Counted from the stretch's first letter, positions 26,297 through 35,121 are shown. The stretch: DNA of 64,000 nt from Maribacter algarum (ex Lu et al. 2025) (nom. illeg.) (GCA_947495915.1 CANMAW010000003.1:310001-374000), one strand, 5' to 3'. Numbers and translations are program-made. The notes: a model not told the origin generated them from the letters alone.

Positions 26297-26923
26297 TTAG
26301 TTGTTTACAAAATAGTTTTGAGCGGCAAGGTTGTTTGAAACTTCGATAGACTCAATATCTGAAGGATTTAGCTGATTCAATATGGAAGCATCTTGACGAA
26401 TACCATCTACTATAACGATAGTATTTGTAGATCCTCTCATTTTAATGTTTGCAGCTACCTTATTTGTATAGCCATGATCTATTTGTACCCCTGGAGCATT
26501 TGCGGTTATCGCATTGAACATGTCTTGATGCGTTGTCCAGTGGTTGTTCCAGATTTTATATATTTTAAAAGGATAGGTGGTAGTGCTCACCTTGTTAATA
26601 GTGCCGTGTTTCGTGGTTATTAAAACTACTCCGTTGCGACCTGCAGAACCATAACATAAAACTGCTGGCGTATCTTTTAACACATCAATGGAAATTATAT
26701 CTTCGGGGTTTAAATTTTTATAAATCTCATTATCATAGGTGACCGGTAGTCCATCAATGAGGACCAGTGGCTCTTTACTTGAAATGGAAGCGCCACAGCG
26801 AATGTATTTAACCTTTGAAGTTTGAACGCTATCTACAGTTAACAATAAGTCTGCTTGAATTTCATTTTGACTAAAAATGAAACTTGAAACAAAAAGAAAA
26901 GATAATAGGATTACATATTTCAT
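26297..26923 (-). CDS. Short secreted protein with two TonB-plug-like cores
   Basis: A 208-residue protein with a signal peptide (about 1-18) and nothing but plug-like sequence after it. The first core (52-105) reads PLVLIDGLPV, then NLNPEDIISIDVLKD, then GSAGRNGVVLITTK, which is the SusC plug pattern. The second (about 133-205) has NAPGVQIDHG, IKMRGSTNTIVIVDGI and QLNPSDIESIEV, but the protein ends where the usual tyrosine-glycine and NGVI strand would come. There is no CarboxypepD_reg domain and no barrel. It is the first gene of a two-gene unit with the VWA protein. It may be a soluble interaction module or a decayed receptor; the intact frame and operon position favour the former. Confidence 0.75.
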   Translation of the reverse strand: MKYVILLSFLFVSSFIFSQNEIQADLLLTVDSVQTSKVKYIRCGASISSKEPLVLIDGLPVTYDNEIYKNLNPEDIISIDVLKDTPAVLCYGSAGRNGVVLITTKHGTINKVSTTTYPFKIYKIWNNHWTTHQDMFNAITANAPGVQIDHGYTNKVAANIKMRGSTNTIVIVDGIRQDASILNQLNPSDIESIEVSNNLAAQNYFVNN

Positions 26924-27015
26924 GTGGAGTGTTTTTAAGGTTACAGTAAACCTATAAACATTGTCTTTGACACGAAATAAGAAATGAGTTAAGCCTTGAT
27001 TTGGTAGAGGGAAAG

Positions 27016-28113
27016 TTACTTTTGAATGAGTCGTAGATTTGCTGATCTCAGAATTTTACCCGTTTTTGTTTCCATGAACTTTGGTAGTGTATATACTTTT
27101 TTGGGAAATTCAAAGCGCGATAAAGTTGATTCAGCGTTAAGCTTTTGCAATAATGCTTTGGCATTTTGATTCCCTTCTACAATCAATATCAATCGTTGTC
27201 CTAGTCGGTCATCAGCAACACCAGCGACAAAAAAACGCGTAGTAATTATCTTGCTTAATTTTTGCTCAATAATTTCAGGGTTTAATTTTACGCCACCAGA
27301 ATTTATAATATTATCAAAGCGCCCTAACCATTTGAAAGAAGTATTAGAAAGCAACTCTACCACATCATTAGTAACTACCAAGTTGTCAGCAACGTTTGGA
27401 GCATCAATGATCAAACAATTTCTCTCATCTTGCGTATAAGTCACATTAGGTAAGGCTATAAAAACATCATTTAAAATTTGAGACTGTTGGTCTTTTACAC
27501 CAGAAATTTGTTTCAATGCAATATGGGTTACTGTTTCGGTCATGCCATAAGTTGCATAAACATTCGTACTTGAATCTTTCAATACAGACAGTAAACTTTG
27601 TAGCATTGGTGCTCCGCCAACAATTAAGGTTTTAAATTGATGTAATTGTTGCAGTACCTTTTGCAGTTGCAATGGTACCATTGCACAAAAGTCATATGTT
27701 TGTGAATTTAATGCTAAAGGCAAAGCTGATGGATCAATGGTATCAATTGCCAAGCCTAGTACCATCGCACGTACTAACATCATTTTACCGGCAATGTATT
27801 CCGCAGAAAGACATAGTAAGGCTGTATCACCTTCTTTCAAATTAAAAAAAGTACCCGTAGCAATAGCAGAATTGACCATCTGCTTTTTTTGAATTGCAAT
27901 GGTTTTAGGCGTACCTGTAGATCCTGAAGTTTTTACATCGATTTTGGTAGAACCATTTAACCACTCTAATAAAAAAGCACCTATTCGAGTCTCAAATGGT
28001 TTACCCTTTATTTCTAATTCACTAGCATGTTTACTTAAACTTTCTTTGGAATAGGAAACTCCATTCAACTTAAAACGAGCATGAAGCAAAATGTTATTTT
28101 CAACCATTGTCAT
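27016..28113 (-). CDS. menE: o-Succinylbenzoate--CoA ligase (AMP-binding)
   Basis: A 365-residue acyl-adenylating enzyme, short like other MenE proteins of Bacteroidota. The ATP-binding P-loop TSGSTGTPK is present, along with the YGMTETVTH motif, the GRFDNIINSGGVKLNP hinge region and the C-terminal ETKTGKILR lysine. It activates o-succinylbenzoate to its CoA thioester in menaquinone synthesis. Assignment to MenE rather than another acyl-CoA ligase rests on the short length and on menC two genes upstream on the same strand. The start overlaps the end of the CPBP gene by 14 bases; ATG 28107 is an alternative. It is the last gene of the menC-CPBP-menE unit. Confidence 0.9.
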   Translation of the reverse strand: MTMVENNILLHARFKLNGVSYSKESLSKHASELEIKGKPFETRIGAFLLEWLNGSTKIDVKTSGSTGTPKTIAIQKKQMVNSAIATGTFFNLKEGDTALLCLSAEYIAGKMMLVRAMVLGLAIDTIDPSALPLALNSQTYDFCAMVPLQLQKVLQQLHQFKTLIVGGAPMLQSLLSVLKDSSTNVYATYGMTETVTHIALKQISGVKDQQSQILNDVFIALPNVTYTQDERNCLIIDAPNVADNLVVTNDVVELLSNTSFKWLGRFDNIINSGGVKLNPEIIEQKLSKIITTRFFVAGVADDRLGQRLILIVEGNQNAKALLQKLNAESTLSRFEFPKKVYTLPKFMETKTGKILRSANLRLIQK

Positions 28114-29086
28114 TTAACTTCGAATAATCGTGCTCAATCAATGAATTATCAAGACCCGAATGTCCTGTTTCCTGCAGCACAGCTGGCGGAGTAACTTTTC
28201 CTGTTAATCGTTCTTTCCAATTCGACCATTTGTATTTTTTAGCAAGAATAAATAATACAATAGGAAATGTAATTACTACCGTCAAAATCAACTCTTGTAA
28301 AACTCCGTCAGAAGCAGATTCTGCAGTGTTTTTAAATACTGCATCTGTTTGTATCGCTGACCAATCAGATGTAATTAGCAAGGCCGCCATTAGGTTATTC
28401 CCTAAGTGAAAGCCGAGTGCTAATTCAATTCCGTCATCCATCAAGGTCATAATTCCCATGAGTAAACCAAAACCAATATAAAAAATCATGGTGATGAAAC
28501 CCATTTCAGCAACTTCAGGATTCGCTGAATGCATGAGTCCGAACAACACTGAAGTTAGAATTAAAGGGAACCATCTATTCTTTACTAGAATTCCAATCTG
28601 TTGCATTAAATATCCTCTGAATAAATACTCTTCAAACCCGATTTGAAATGGAAACAACACCAAACTAACCAGAACTAATATTGCGAATTTCATGGGCTTG
28701 AAATTCCATTCAATACCTTCTGGAGCCATGTAATAGCCAATACCAAACATCACCAGCGACAATACTATTATTAAACCCGTTGCAAATGCTATTCTTGAAA
28801 AATCTATCTTTTTGCGAGCAGTAGTGAGCGATACGAAACTTCGTTGATGCAAAAAGATCACCATTAGAACCAATAAAATTACCAAAACTACGAAAGGAGC
28901 AAGATTCAAAATAAGGTTAAGCATGGGTGGCATACTTTTCATCATTTCATAAGTCATCTCTAATTCTTCTGGTGACATAAAGAAGAGCATCACAAAATTC
29001 GCTATAAATATACCCGTAGCAACTATGGTAGTTAAAATCACTTTCCAAGTTGTATTATCGCCTTTATAGGCTTGTTCTATATACAT
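28100..29086 (-). CDS. CPBP family intramembrane glutamic endopeptidase
   Basis: A 328-residue polytopic membrane protein with about eight hydrophobic segments. The CPBP (ABI, Rce1-like) motifs are visible: GFEEYLFRGYLMQ carries the EExxxR catalytic motif, FGLMHSANP the second-motif histidine, and FHLGNNLMAALL the third. These are intramembrane proteases or self-immunity proteins; no substrate is known here. It overlaps menC by 10 bases upstream and menE by 14 bases downstream, so it is translated as part of a menaquinone unit. Its position in that operon probably reflects flavobacterial gene order rather than a known enzymatic step. Confidence 0.9.
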   Translation of the reverse strand: MYIEQAYKGDNTTWKVILTTIVATGIFIANFVMLFFMSPEELEMTYEMMKSMPPMLNLILNLAPFVVLVILLVLMVIFLHQRSFVSLTTARKKIDFSRIAFATGLIIVLSLVMFGIGYYMAPEGIEWNFKPMKFAILVLVSLVLFPFQIGFEEYLFRGYLMQQIGILVKNRWFPLILTSVLFGLMHSANPEVAEMGFITMIFYIGFGLLMGIMTLMDDGIELALGFHLGNNLMAALLITSDWSAIQTDAVFKNTAESASDGVLQELILTVVITFPIVLFILAKKYKWSNWKERLTGKVTPPAVLQETGHSGLDNSLIEHDYSKLNDNG

Positions 29087-30129
29087 AATTCTTCAATTAA
29101 TTTAGTTTTCCAAAAGGCATTGTTATTGTAATATAAGTTTCCTTTAGCAACCTGCAAAGGGCTTTCAAAATTATTGGTATAAAGTGATCCGGTACCCAGA
29201 CCTTGTGGCAAATTATTGTTCCGCGTAAAGGTCCATTGGGCAATAGCATTTAATCCTATATTACTTTCTAGAGCACTTGTAATCCACCATTTAATTCCTA
29301 ATCCCTCAGCAATTGTAATCCATTCTTCACTTCCTTTATAACCACCAATCAAACTGGGTTTTAAAATAATATATTCAGGCCTTATTTGTTGTAATAACTT
29401 TTCTTTTGCTTTGTAATCAAAAAACCCAATCAACTCTTCATCTAGGGCAATAGGCAAAGGAGAAGTTTTACAAAGTTGCTCCATTGCAGCGTATTGCCCT
29501 TGTTTAATGGGTTGCTCAATAGAGTGAATATCAAATGCTGCTAACACCTTTAATTTTTCAATAGCTTCATTAACAGCAAAGGCACCGTTGGCATCAACGC
29601 GAAGCTCTATTTGATCTTTTGAATACTGCCTTCTGATAGATTCTATTATCGCAATTTCTTGATCAAAGTCAATAGCCCCAATTTTCATTTTAATACAACT
29701 AAAACTTTGTTGCAATTTTTGTTGAATCTGTGCTAACATAAAAGCTTCATCCCCCATCCAAATCAAACCATTAATCGGTATGGGATGTTTTTTCTGAGTG
29801 AAATTCGAAGGAAATAAAACAAAGGCATCTTCACTTTGTATAGATAAAAACGCCTGTTCAATACCAAATTGAATACTGGGAAAATCCTTTAACAATGTCC
29901 ATAACTTACTTTTTCCTAAAGAAATATTTTCGCATGTCCATTGTAACTTTTCTTGATAATCACCAACATCATCAATACTTAAACCTCTTAGTAAACCACA
30001 TTCTCCAATACCTTGTCTACCATTTTCTTCTAAAATAAGAAACCAAGTTTCTTTTTTAACTAGCGTACCTCTTGAGGTTCCGCTTGGGCGTTTAAAATCG
30101 AGAGTATATTTTTTGTAGGTTGCAGTCAT
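29077..30129 (-). CDS. menC: o-Succinylbenzoate synthase (enolase superfamily)
   Basis: A 350-residue enolase-superfamily enzyme that dehydrates SHCHC to o-succinylbenzoate. The KxK motif appears as CIKMKIG. Metal-ligand segments LRVDANGAF, HSIEQPI and ALDEELIG supply the Asp, Glu and Asp ligands, and a lysine in YIILKPSLIGG completes the catalytic pair. The o-succinylbenzoate synthase call, rather than dipeptide epimerase or muconate cycloisomerase, rests on context with menE, menA, menD and menF. It is the first gene of a three-gene overlapping unit and has its own -7 box 10 bases from the ATG. It is divergent from the SDR gene. Confidence 0.92.
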   Translation of the reverse strand: MTATYKKYTLDFKRPSGTSRGTLVKKETWFLILEENGRQGIGECGLLRGLSIDDVGDYQEKLQWTCENISLGKSKLWTLLKDFPSIQFGIEQAFLSIQSEDAFVLFPSNFTQKKHPIPINGLIWMGDEAFMLAQIQQKLQQSFSCIKMKIGAIDFDQEIAIIESIRRQYSKDQIELRVDANGAFAVNEAIEKLKVLAAFDIHSIEQPIKQGQYAAMEQLCKTSPLPIALDEELIGFFDYKAKEKLLQQIRPEYIILKPSLIGGYKGSEEWITIAEGLGIKWWITSALESNIGLNAIAQWTFTRNNNLPQGLGTGSLYTNNFESPLQVAKGNLYYNNNAFWKTKLIEELCI

Positions 30130-30139
30130 AGCGTAGTGA

Positions 30140-30147
30140 CAAATTTA
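30140..30147 (-). promoter_or_regulatory. Candidate -7 box for the menC-CPBP-menE unit
   Basis: On the reverse strand TAAATTTG is an exact TAnnTTTG match, 10 bases before the menC ATG at 30129. If used, it would give a leader of only about 6-7 bases. No TTG is seen at -33. Confidence 0.38.
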
Positions 30148-30175
30148 ACTATATTTTAGGTCTTAAATTTTATAC

Positions 30176-30964
30176 ATGAAGATAGATGAAAAAATAGTTT
30201 GGATAACCGGAGCTTCTTCGGGAATCGGCGAAGCATTAGCTTATCAACTAGATCAACAAAACTGTAAACTGATTCTTTCTTCACGAAATGAGATGGAACT
30301 TCGACGGGTTAGAGAAAATTGTAATAACAAAAATAACATTGAAACTTTGGTTCTTGATTTGTCTGATTTTTCATCGATGAACGGCAAAGTTAAAACAGCG
30401 ATGAGTTTTTTTGGTTCTATAGATATTCTAATCAACAACGGTGGTATAAGTCAACGTTCTTTAATTATCGACACCGATTTTGATGTTCATAAAAAACTCA
30501 TAGATGTCAACTACCTCGGCACCGTGGCATTATCAACAGCGCTACTTCCTGAATTTGTGAAACAGAAAGGTGGAAAATTTGTCACAGTAAGTAGCCTAAT
30601 GGGCAAATTTGGATCGCCTTATCGCTCAGGCTATTGCGGAGCTAAGCATGCCTTGCACGGTTTTTTTGATGTATTACGTATGGAACATGAAAAAGATGGT
30701 ATTGGTGTAACCATGATATGCCCAGGATTTGTAAATACAAATGTTGCTAAAAACGCACTTACCGGTGATGGTAGTAGTCAAAATAAACAAGATACAGCTA
30801 CTCAAAATGGAATGCATGTACAAAAATTTGCACGCAAAATGATTAAAGCTATTGAACGTGAAAAATATGAAGCCTATATTGGAGGAAAAGAAACGTTAGC
30901 CACCTATTTTAGAATACTACCCAAACTAATACATAAAATTGTATTAAATAGTACGGTGCGGTAA
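30176..30964 (+). CDS. Short-chain dehydrogenase/reductase
   Basis: A 262-residue classical SDR. The cofactor motif TGASSGIG is at residues 11-18, the NNGG motif (usually NNAG) near residue 86, the catalytic serine in VTVSSLMG near 140 and the YxxxK pair in SGYCGAKHA. The pattern of charged residues after the glycine motif (SSRN) favours NADPH. The C-terminus resembles the DHRS7B/SDR7 branch that acts on lipid-like substrates, but this is weak. It is the only rightward gene in the stretch 27-40.5 kb. It runs tail to tail with the histidine kinase gene, with only two bases between the two stop codons. Confidence 0.88.
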   Translation: MKIDEKIVWITGASSGIGEALAYQLDQQNCKLILSSRNEMELRRVRENCNNKNNIETLVLDLSDFSSMNGKVKTAMSFFGSIDILINNGGISQRSLIIDTDFDVHKKLIDVNYLGTVALSTALLPEFVKQKGGKFVTVSSLMGKFGSPYRSGYCGAKHALHGFFDVLRMEHEKDGIGVTMICPGFVNTNVAKNALTGDGSSQNKQDTATQNGMHVQKFARKMIKAIEREKYEAYIGGKETLATYFRILPKLIHKIVLNSTVR

Positions 30965-30966
30965 AA

Positions 30967-32934
30967 CTATTTAAAGTTGAACCAAAACCGGACCCCTTCT
31001 GAAGTTTTATCAATATTTAAGGTAGACTGTAATTGATTTACTAAACGATTCATTAAACGAATACCCATTGAAGAGTTAGCTCTATCATCAGTATCATCAG
31101 GTAAACCGACGCCGTTGTCTGTATATTCAAAAAATCCTTTTTGCTCAGCAACTTTTCGAAGGTGAATATAGATTTTACCATCATCTTCGTTATTTGGGAA
31201 AGCATATTTAAACGAGTTAGAAACCAATTCATTTAAAATCAATCCGAAAGGTATTGCCCTATCAATATCAAGCTCTACTCCTTCTGCATCTACCGTGATA
31301 TTAATATTATGACCTCCTTTTTTATAAACAGATTGTACACTATTGATCAAGCTCTCAATATAACCTTGCATCTCAATAACTGACAAATCTTCATTTTGAT
31401 ATAATTTTTGATGTATCAAAGCCATTGCTTTCACCCTACTTTTTCCTTCTTCTAACGCCTCAATTGCGGCCTTACTTCTAGTATTTTTTGTTTGTAAACT
31501 TAAGAGACTAGAAACCATTTGTAGGTTATTTTTAACTCGATGATGAATTTCTTTTAAAAGTGAATCTTTTTCTACTAGAGCATTCTCAATAATATGCTTT
31601 TGTTCTGCAATAAGACGTTGATTTTTAATACTTTTTAAATAGGCATATACTAAGCCTGCAAAACCTAAAAGGGTGAATATTAAAGATATAAAGACCAGTT
31701 GAATACGGTTCTCTTGGTCAACCATATCTTCTCTAGATTGTTCTAGCGCCTGATTTTGTTCTTCAATTTTAGATTTGGTATAAGCTTGATCTTCAGCAAT
31801 CAAAGTTGCTCGTTGCTGATCGCGAATTTCTGTTTTATTTGCACTTATAGAATCTCTTAGTCGAATAATTCTTTTTAGATATAAAGCTTCATTTTTATAA
31901 TCATTTGTTCTAGCGTAGTATGATGCAAATAGGCGATCTTTTTTTAGAATATTTTCAGATTTAATCGGATTCAAGTTATTGCTCAAATAATCTGTGGCTT
32001 TTTCGTAATTACCCAAATTCAAGTAACACTCTGCAATCGTTAGCCTATTCTCAATTAAATCAGACGAAAACTGATCTTTACTCAAGGCTTTAATACCATC
32101 AATACTTTTTTCTAAATAAGGAATAGCTTCTTCATATTGATGAAGCAAAGTGTAGCATTTACCGATATTACCTTGAATTATTGCGATTAATTTTTCACTT
32201 TCAACCCTACTTTTATCCGTTTTAGTTTTGGTAACGTCATTTAGGTATAAATTTATCCAACTTGATGCTTTATTATATCTATTCAAAGCAGTAGGATACG
32301 ATTTGTCAAGCCTCAAATAATCTCCGACATTGTTATCAAATATTGCTTTGGCAAAATAATCTGTTTCTTCAATTTTCTTTTGTTCAGACAAAATATAATC
32401 TTGCATAGCTTGACGATGCAAACCTAAATTCGAATAAATATCATAAAAAGCAACATCTTCTGTGATGCCTAATTCTTTTTTCTCTTTTCGAATTTCAATT
32501 TGTTGATTATATAATTCTAGTTGAGAATAAGTTTGATCCATTAAATTGAGTAGAATAGCTTGCGCATCAATACTCCAATTTTGTTTTATCTCATACAGTT
32601 CTTTCGAAATTGCCAGACTCTTGTCGTAATCACCTAAGTCATAATATATTTGCGCCTGTAGTGTTTTGTAGTGATTAATTGCTATAGAATCTTTTTCTTT
32701 TTCTGCATCATTCAAATATACATTGACACTATCTAACCAATCAAAGCCTGAATTTTGATTGTATCTATTTGAAGTATTAAAGAAAAAATCAAATCGTTTT
32801 TGAGAATCTGAAATGGTTTGAAACTCTTGATAAAATCCTTGACCGACAGGTACCTGATCTTGAGCTACTAGAGCGAATAAGCTAAAAAAACTAACAAATA
32901 CCAAACATATAATTCTGCCAAGCAACTTTTTCAT
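30967..32934 (-). CDS. Sensor histidine kinase, HisKA_2 type, with extracytoplasmic TPR region
   Basis: A 655-residue membrane kinase. Signal sequence (about 1-24), a long helical TPR-type sensor region (about 40-385), a coiled segment, one transmembrane helix (about 410-432), a second coiled segment, then the HisKA_2 dimerisation/phosphoacceptor domain with EIHHRVKNN (acceptor His464) and a HATPase domain near the C-terminus with LILNELVSNSFKYAF and GVGLPDD. The TPR-TM-HisKA_2 layout is frequent in Bacteroidota. The probable partner is the LytTR response regulator just upstream on the same strand. A 475-base gap with a terminator separates them, so they are not a simple bicistronic unit. The signal sensed is unknown. 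Confidence 0.92.
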   Translation of the reverse strand: MKKLLGRIICLVFVSFFSLFALVAQDQVPVGQGFYQEFQTISDSQKRFDFFFNTSNRYNQNSGFDWLDSVNVYLNDAEKEKDSIAINHYKTLQAQIYYDLGDYDKSLAISKELYEIKQNWSIDAQAILLNLMDQTYSQLELYNQQIEIRKEKKELGITEDVAFYDIYSNLGLHRQAMQDYILSEQKKIEETDYFAKAIFDNNVGDYLRLDKSYPTALNRYNKASSWINLYLNDVTKTKTDKSRVESEKLIAIIQGNIGKCYTLLHQYEEAIPYLEKSIDGIKALSKDQFSSDLIENRLTIAECYLNLGNYEKATDYLSNNLNPIKSENILKKDRLFASYYARTNDYKNEALYLKRIIRLRDSISANKTEIRDQQRATLIAEDQAYTKSKIEEQNQALEQSREDMVDQENRIQLVFISLIFTLLGFAGLVYAYLKSIKNQRLIAEQKHIIENALVEKDSLLKEIHHRVKNNLQMVSSLLSLQTKNTRSKAAIEALEEGKSRVKAMALIHQKLYQNEDLSVIEMQGYIESLINSVQSVYKKGGHNINITVDAEGVELDIDRAIPFGLILNELVSNSFKYAFPNNEDDGKIYIHLRKVAEQKGFFEYTDNGVGLPDDTDDRANSSMGIRLMNRLVNQLQSTLNIDKTSEGVRFWFNFK

Positions 32935-33354
32935 ATTCTATTTAGGTCGTAAAACAAACCTGTTTCAATGTTTGGTTTATAATCTATTATCCGGGCCATT
33001 ATTTTGCTTCTATTTAAAATGGTTTCAAGTATAACGCTAATATATATATCATTGTTTTTTCACATCAACTGACATTATACAACATACCATGCTTCAACCT
33101 TTTAAAAGAAATCGAGCACAACAAGCAGGTTAATTAAAAGCCATAAAGGCATTACAGAGATAAGGTTTGGGACGCTTATACAAGGTTTTCAAAAATATTA
33201 CTTTGAAATTTAAATACGTGCATATTGTTGTGTAAGCCTTGATTTTTGTGGTGAAACTTATTTCACAGCAAATAGTATGCATTTCATCGGATTAATATGT
33301 ATTTCATGGAGTTCTATAGGTAGCCCCTTCTTGAAATTTAGAAGTATTTAAAAC
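32935..33354. other. Non-coding gap between histidine kinase and response regulator genes
   Basis: About 420 bases without a convincing gene; the longest ATG frame I saw is 14 codons. It is the upstream region of the kinase. It contains an inverted repeat GTGAAA-CTTA-TTTCAC at 33251-33266. Soon after that come two similar direct copies of a TATGnATTTCAT element, near 33277 and 33296. No exact TAnnTTTG box was found close to the kinase ATG. A long leader or a small RNA is possible but unsupported. Confidence 0.4.
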
Positions 33355-33356
33355 AT

Positions 33357-33389
33357 AAAAAAGGACACCAAACTAATAGTGTCCCTTTT
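33357..33389 (-). terminator. Intrinsic terminator after the response regulator gene
   Basis: On the reverse strand GGACAC (33384-33379) pairs with GTGTCC (33368-33363) across a 10-base loop and is followed by a T-run. It lies about 20 bases past the response-regulator stop. Confidence 0.8.
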
Positions 33390-33409
33390 ACTTTAATTTT
33401 ATTATTCAA

Positions 33410-34168
33410 TTAAGAATTCATTGCTGAGATAATGAACTCTTTAAAATCTTTTGATATCGGAATTAAATTGTTGTTTATCATAATATCTTTGGAATTAATC
33501 GCATCAATATGATCAACATTTACAATATATGATTTATGAGCTCGGTAAAACTTATTTTTTGGCAACTTTTCTAAGTAGTCTTTTAACGGAGACCTAACCA
33601 AGAATTTCTTGTCTACCGTATTTACTTCTAAATACACATTATCGGCCTTAATGAATTGAATATCACCAAACTGTATGCGATAATACAAATGTTGCTTTTT
33701 AACAAAAATAGAATCTTTTAACACCGAATTTGACATTGGCACATCTTCTTGAGAAGGAACTTGCTGTGGTTTATTACCTTCACCAGTACCATAGGTGAAA
33801 TTTGCTAAGGCAATTTCAATTGACGTGTATAAATCTTGCTGTTCGAAAGGTTTTACTAAATAACCATTTGGTTTTACAGTTTTTGCATTCTCTACAGTAG
33901 CTCTGTCAGAGTTAGATGTCACAAAAATAAATGGAATATCATAGTTTTCTCTAATATGCTTTCCTAAATCAATTCCGGTTTTATCAGAGGCTAAGATTAT
34001 ATCAATAAGCACCAGATCAACTTGTTGGGTTTTTAAAACTTCTTCGGCTTGTTCATAAACAATAACGTTGTCTACAATCTCATAACCGATCTCTTCAAGC
34101 ATCGACTGCATATCATCAGCTATGATCACATTGTCTTCTACGATAAGAATTCTGATAGGTTGTTCCAA
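33410..34168 (-). CDS. LytTR-family response regulator
   Basis: A 252-residue two-domain regulator. The receiver domain (about 5-125) has the acidic pair ED at 11-12, phosphoacceptor Asp56 in LVLIDIILA, the conserved Thr/Ser in FVTSNSD and Lys in LVKPFEQ. A linker of about 30 residues leads to a C-terminal LytTR DNA-binding domain (about 150-250; FIKADNVYLEV and RAHKSYIVNVDHI). The start codon is TTG (34168): no ATG or GTG fits, the MEQPIRILIVEDN start is right for a receiver, and an exact -7 box lies 23 bases upstream. It is expected to be phosphorylated by the HisKA_2 kinase encoded downstream. Targets are unknown. Confidence 0.92.
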   Translation of the reverse strand: MEQPIRILIVEDNVIIADDMQSMLEEIGYEIVDNVIVYEQAEEVLKTQQVDLVLIDIILASDKTGIDLGKHIRENYDIPFIFVTSNSDRATVENAKTVKPNGYLVKPFEQQDLYTSIEIALANFTYGTGEGNKPQQVPSQEDVPMSNSVLKDSIFVKKQHLYYRIQFGDIQFIKADNVYLEVNTVDKKFLVRSPLKDYLEKLPKNKFYRAHKSYIVNVDHIDAINSKDIMINNNLIPISKDFKEFIISAMNS

Positions 34169-34191
34169 GGTGGTTGGGGTTTTGGTTAAAA

Positions 34192-34199
34192 CAAATTTA
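34192..34199 (-). promoter_or_regulatory. Candidate -7 box for the LytTR regulator gene
   Basis: On the reverse strand TAAATTTG matches TAnnTTTG exactly, 23 bases before the TTG start at 34168. It sits between the end of menA and the regulator gene, so the regulator can be expressed apart from menA. A TTG lies 25 bases further up, slightly beyond normal spacing. Confidence 0.42.
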
Positions 34200-34203
34200 C
34201 AAA

Positions 34204-35121
34204 TTAATTGAATGTGATATAAAACAATATTGACATCAAAAATGTACTCAACGCCAACTTCTTTAATTCAGGGTCTAAAAATACAGGCTTGTCTGTTTTC
34301 ACCACAGTACGGAAGTGAACTGCAATGGGTATAAATGCCAATAAAGAAATAAACTGATACCAATATTCAAAATTAAATATTATAAAAGCTAGCATAGCTA
34401 AAAAGGATACTATTAAAAGTATATAATGGTATATTTTACCTTTTTCGAATCCCATTTTTACAATCACTGTATTTTTATTAGCTTTCTTGTCCGAAACGAC
34501 ATCTCTCAAATTATTCAAGTTTAATACCCCTGTGCTTAATGCTCCTACAGCAATTGCCGGAAGCCAAGCAAAAACAGTAATAAATTTTGTATATAGAAAA
34601 AGAGAACCTAAAACAGCTAGTAAACCAAAGAAGAGAAAAACGAAAACATCGCCTAACCCTTTATAGCCATATGCTGATTTTCCAACTGTGTATTTTATCG
34701 CCGCCCATATACTTAAAGAAGCTAGAACGAGAAAAACTATAAAATATTCTATATAATCGGTGCCAAATGCAAAAAATAGAACGGTCATTGCTAAAATAGC
34801 ACTAATCAAAACCGCAATAAATATTCCGATCTTTAATTCTTTTCTAGAAAGTAAACCGCTTTGAAGAGCTCTTTGTGGACCAATTCTATCAGCATTATCG
34901 GTACCCTTCACTCCATCGCCATAATCATTAGCAAAGTTAGAAGTTACTTGAAAACCTACAGTTGTCAATAAAGCCAATATAAAAATAGGTAGGTCTCTTT
35001 TTTCATAAAAACCAGCAAGGCCAGTACCCACAAGTATACCTGAAAGAGAAAGAGGTAAAGTTCTTAAACGCGCAGCGTTAAACCAAGCAGCAATTTTCTG
35101 CAAATTAATACGGGTCTTCAA
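34204..35121 (-). CDS. menA: 1,4-Dihydroxy-2-naphthoate polyprenyltransferase
   Basis: A 305-residue UbiA-superfamily membrane enzyme with about eight or nine transmembrane helices. It prenylates 1,4-dihydroxy-2-naphthoate to give demethylmenaquinone. The first Asp-rich prenyl-diphosphate motif is ANDYGDGVKGTD, followed by RIGPQRALQSG; the second is NLRDVVSDKKANKNT. Both match MenA closely. The start overlaps the end of the SPOR-like gene by 17 bases, which suggests translational coupling. It fits with the flanking menC/menE and menD/menF genes as part of one menaquinone set. Confidence 0.95.
   Translation of the reverse strand: MKTRINLQKIAAWFNAARLRTLPLSLSGILVGTGLAGFYEKRDLPIFILALLTTVGFQVTSNFANDYGDGVKGTDNADRIGPQRALQSGLLSRKELKIGIFIAVLISAILAMTVLFFAFGTDYIEYFIVFLVLASLSIWAAIKYTVGKSAYGYKGLGDVFVFLFFGLLAVLGSLFLYTKFITVFAWLPAIAVGALSTGVLNLNNLRDVVSDKKANKNTVIVKMGFEKGKIYHYILLIVSFLAMLAFIIFNFEYWYQFISLLAFIPIAVHFRTVVKTDKPVFLDPELKKLALSTFLMSILFYITFN

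Noticed and set aside
18891-26923. Barrel-less plug proteins as truncated SusC pseudogenes
   Set aside because: Each frame is intact, continues into other recognisable domains, and two paralogues share the same order. Decay would not preserve this. The short double-plug gene is the one for which doubt remains.
32935-33356. Small RNA or peptide gene in the long gap
   Set aside because: Only a 14-codon frame and weak repeats; no promoter plus terminator pair belonging to the gap itself. The terminator present belongs to the regulator gene.
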